DNA of 64,000 bases from Liquorilactobacillus ghanensis DSM 18630. Lineage in GTDB: Bacteria > Bacillota > Bacilli > Lactobacillales > Lactobacillaceae. Below are positions 63,601 to 64,000 of the stretch, piece by piece (position 1 is the first letter of the stretch; each line of letters opens with the position of its first letter). The position numbers were made by a program, and so were the translations under genes. The stretch is taken from assembly GCF_001435235.1 (NCBI RefSeq), contig NZ_AZGB01000030.1, positions 1-64,000 of the forward strand. The letters are read 5' to 3'. The notes under the pieces are model-generated. The model saw only the letters and a program-made list of their open reading frames with translations. It did not search any database and was not told the origin of the DNA.

Positions 63601-64000
63601 AAAAAATTGAACAGGTTTATTTAGTTGAAATGGAAAATAAGCAGCGAACTTTGTATCAAGCACAGACAAGTTCACTAAAAAAGCGAATCCAAAGCCAGAG
63701 TGAACAAGAAGTTAAACAGAGTAAAATTCAGATATTGGCAGGACTAACTAAGCTGCGAGAGATTTGTTGTGATCCAGCTCTGATTTTTGCTAATTATCAG
63801 CAAGTTTCGGCTAAACGTAAAGCTTGTCTGGAGTTGCTCAGTCAAGCAGTTGCAGATGAACATAAAATTTTGATTTTCTCACAGTTCACGTCATTACTGA
63901 AACTTTTAGCAAAAGATTTACAGCGGCAGGGCTGGGACTATTATGAACTTTTTGGTACGACGCCTAAAAAAGAGCGAATTGCATTAGCGAACAAATTTAA
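60618..64000 (+). CDS. SNF2-family helicase-like ATPase, paralog, 3' end outside window
   Basis: About 1127 codons are present and open to the right edge, without any stop. It is a close paralog of the gene at 20757-24443, aligning from the first residues: SWIM motif CSCPFAAKGYACKH, second cluster CSICYQTDTFCEH, Walker A LADEMGLGKT, DEAQ box and LTGTPIENG. The last helicase motifs lie beyond the window. AAAGGGAGC sets ATG 60618. It follows mgtA by 126 bases and is probably separate from the Mg2+ response, though no terminator was seen between them. Confidence 0.88.
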   Translation, partial: MINWKNMFSDQILKRGQRYFKQKRVENLRYDKYRHAWTAAVHGTRTYRVKIYVDHKGNLQREGCSCPFAAKGYACKHLVAVFCALESLAEVVGTDHGINILPKKKATYNLLSKLQRQVRQQLTADYYFDLNKILANLKINDEVFQGAQQLDENPDFVASQIKLDYVRDPDSSVFSSKREQVIKAVSEHNMIQNAVYVMLGRDRVMKTFCSICYQTDTFCEHTTNLLLHLVTEILKNNPGDYTDYQGSMLLADLKHAKDEQLSKNIPAVDSKKKVSLLPELVAYSNKSLALRLKVGEAGKRLYRVKDLPRLLQDFTNGATVRLGKKQILTLRVEDLTPAAFTVYDFLRRNLLALLDLQTSLEKNDLNDQNLSESLRLPEYGKSALLLGPAALDDFYATFQGKKVIFINRNARETTHLQLTDHQLKLIIELKKVYGKNKSFQGLKFATQIPPVFLGRRTAYYVADQHFHRISLAQADLIKPLLNHDYDDKFTAVIGKQNLAEFYYYYLPDWLADPNINVIQPQLTTAELPPKAEFTFLLDMSKQQLTCQVLVAYHNKQLNLLDSAASLWYRNRRYEKKVQQQLQTFFSEIDEVNKKFMLSFSDEQLYDLLTQVIPHLQSQGTVKVSAALKNISIISAPKVTVGVKLQGNLVDLSLNSQDFTAAQLQQIFQQYQLKKKFYRLPNGSFVDLENENLQSITQLQQSLDLPTKSLFTGHNQLGANRAFFLDQCLKNNQVNLELKTDQQFQQLIKRFEKLEQQKFTLPNLLQATLRPYQKIGYQWLRTLATSYFGGILADEMGLGKTIQVITLLLANQQEKFVAHASSLIVTPASLVYNWQAELAKFAPSLRVKLITGTQKQRQQQLQALAEDPVDVVITSYDLLKRDLEQYQSFNFAFEIIDEAQYIKNPRTSAAKAVKKIKSQVRFALTGTPIENGLSELWSIFDFLMPGFLGTYHDFLSSFENPIIKEQQKSVQQKLNQLVAPFILRRLKRQVLKDLPEKIEQVYLVEMENKQRTLYQAQTSSLKKRIQSQSEQEVKQSKIQILAGLTKLREICCDPALIFANYQQVSAKRKACLELLSQAVADEHKILIFSQFTSLLKLLAKDLQRQGWDYYELFGTTPKKERIALANKF

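Overview
The window comes from a low-GC Firmicute, most likely a member of the Lactobacillaceae. The evidence is the AT-rich composition, strong AGGAGG ribosome-binding sites, many PTS permeases of several families, BglG/PRD regulators, cre-like sites, a MurNAc-recycling operon of Gram-positive type, and the decayed IS256-family element. No rRNA, tRNA, prophage or CRISPR array was seen. Most genes read on the + strand. The species cannot be named from the sequence alone.

Layout. (1) 1-4302: an IS end abuts a 5'-truncated PRD regulator, followed by an ascorbate/galactitol-type PTS (EIIA, EIIB, EIIC) and an SIS-domain protein. (2) 4822-10558: PucR regulator, NCS1 permease, DUF917 protein and a hydantoinase/oxoprolinase-like protein, which look like a heterocycle uptake and degradation cluster. 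(3) 10711-17220: promoter with cre-like site, PRD regulator, fructose-type PTS and GH38 alpha-mannosidase, resembling the mannosylglycerate (mng) system. (4) 17300-20454: GRP-family sugar transporter, NmrA-like reductase and an L,D-transpeptidase whose start is out of frame because of an A8 tract. (5) 20757-24443: SNF2/SWIM helicase-like protein; a close paralog runs off the right edge (60618-64000).

(6) 24544-31659: Ugp-type ABC transporter with an RNase J-like beta-lactamase-fold protein and a 5'-nucleotidase-like phosphoesterase, behind a promoter carrying PhoP-box-like repeats. (7) 31864-35131: McrBC type IV restriction system. (8) 35473-40559: MurNAc operon (murQ, EIIBCA permease, a CX5R phosphatase, mupG). 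(9) 40655-44175: aminotransferase, MFS transporter and D-2-hydroxyacid dehydrogenase. (10) 44176-44866: IS256-family remnant whose end matches bases 1-54 in inverted orientation. (11) 44911-49340: mannose-type PTS operon with its own LicT/BglG antiterminator, a clear RAT/terminator leader and an NIF3-family protein. (12) 49460-52160: phosphoesterase fragment, then a TetR-membrane protein-flavodoxin unit behind a large inverted-repeat operator. (13) 52234-57022: LysR divergent from M20 peptidase, MFS transporter and an N-acylamino-acid racemase/dipeptide-epimerase-like enzyme. (14) 57305-60491: M-box (Mg2+) riboswitch with terminator, a 42-residue predicted membrane microprotein, a second hairpin, and an MgtA-type P-type ATPase.

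The best candidates for undescribed biology are the 42-residue ORF between the M-box and mgtA, the Ugp/MBL/nucleotidase phosphate-salvage unit, the DUF917-HyuA cluster, the phosphatase inside the MurNAc operon, and the homopolymer frameshift in the transpeptidase gene.
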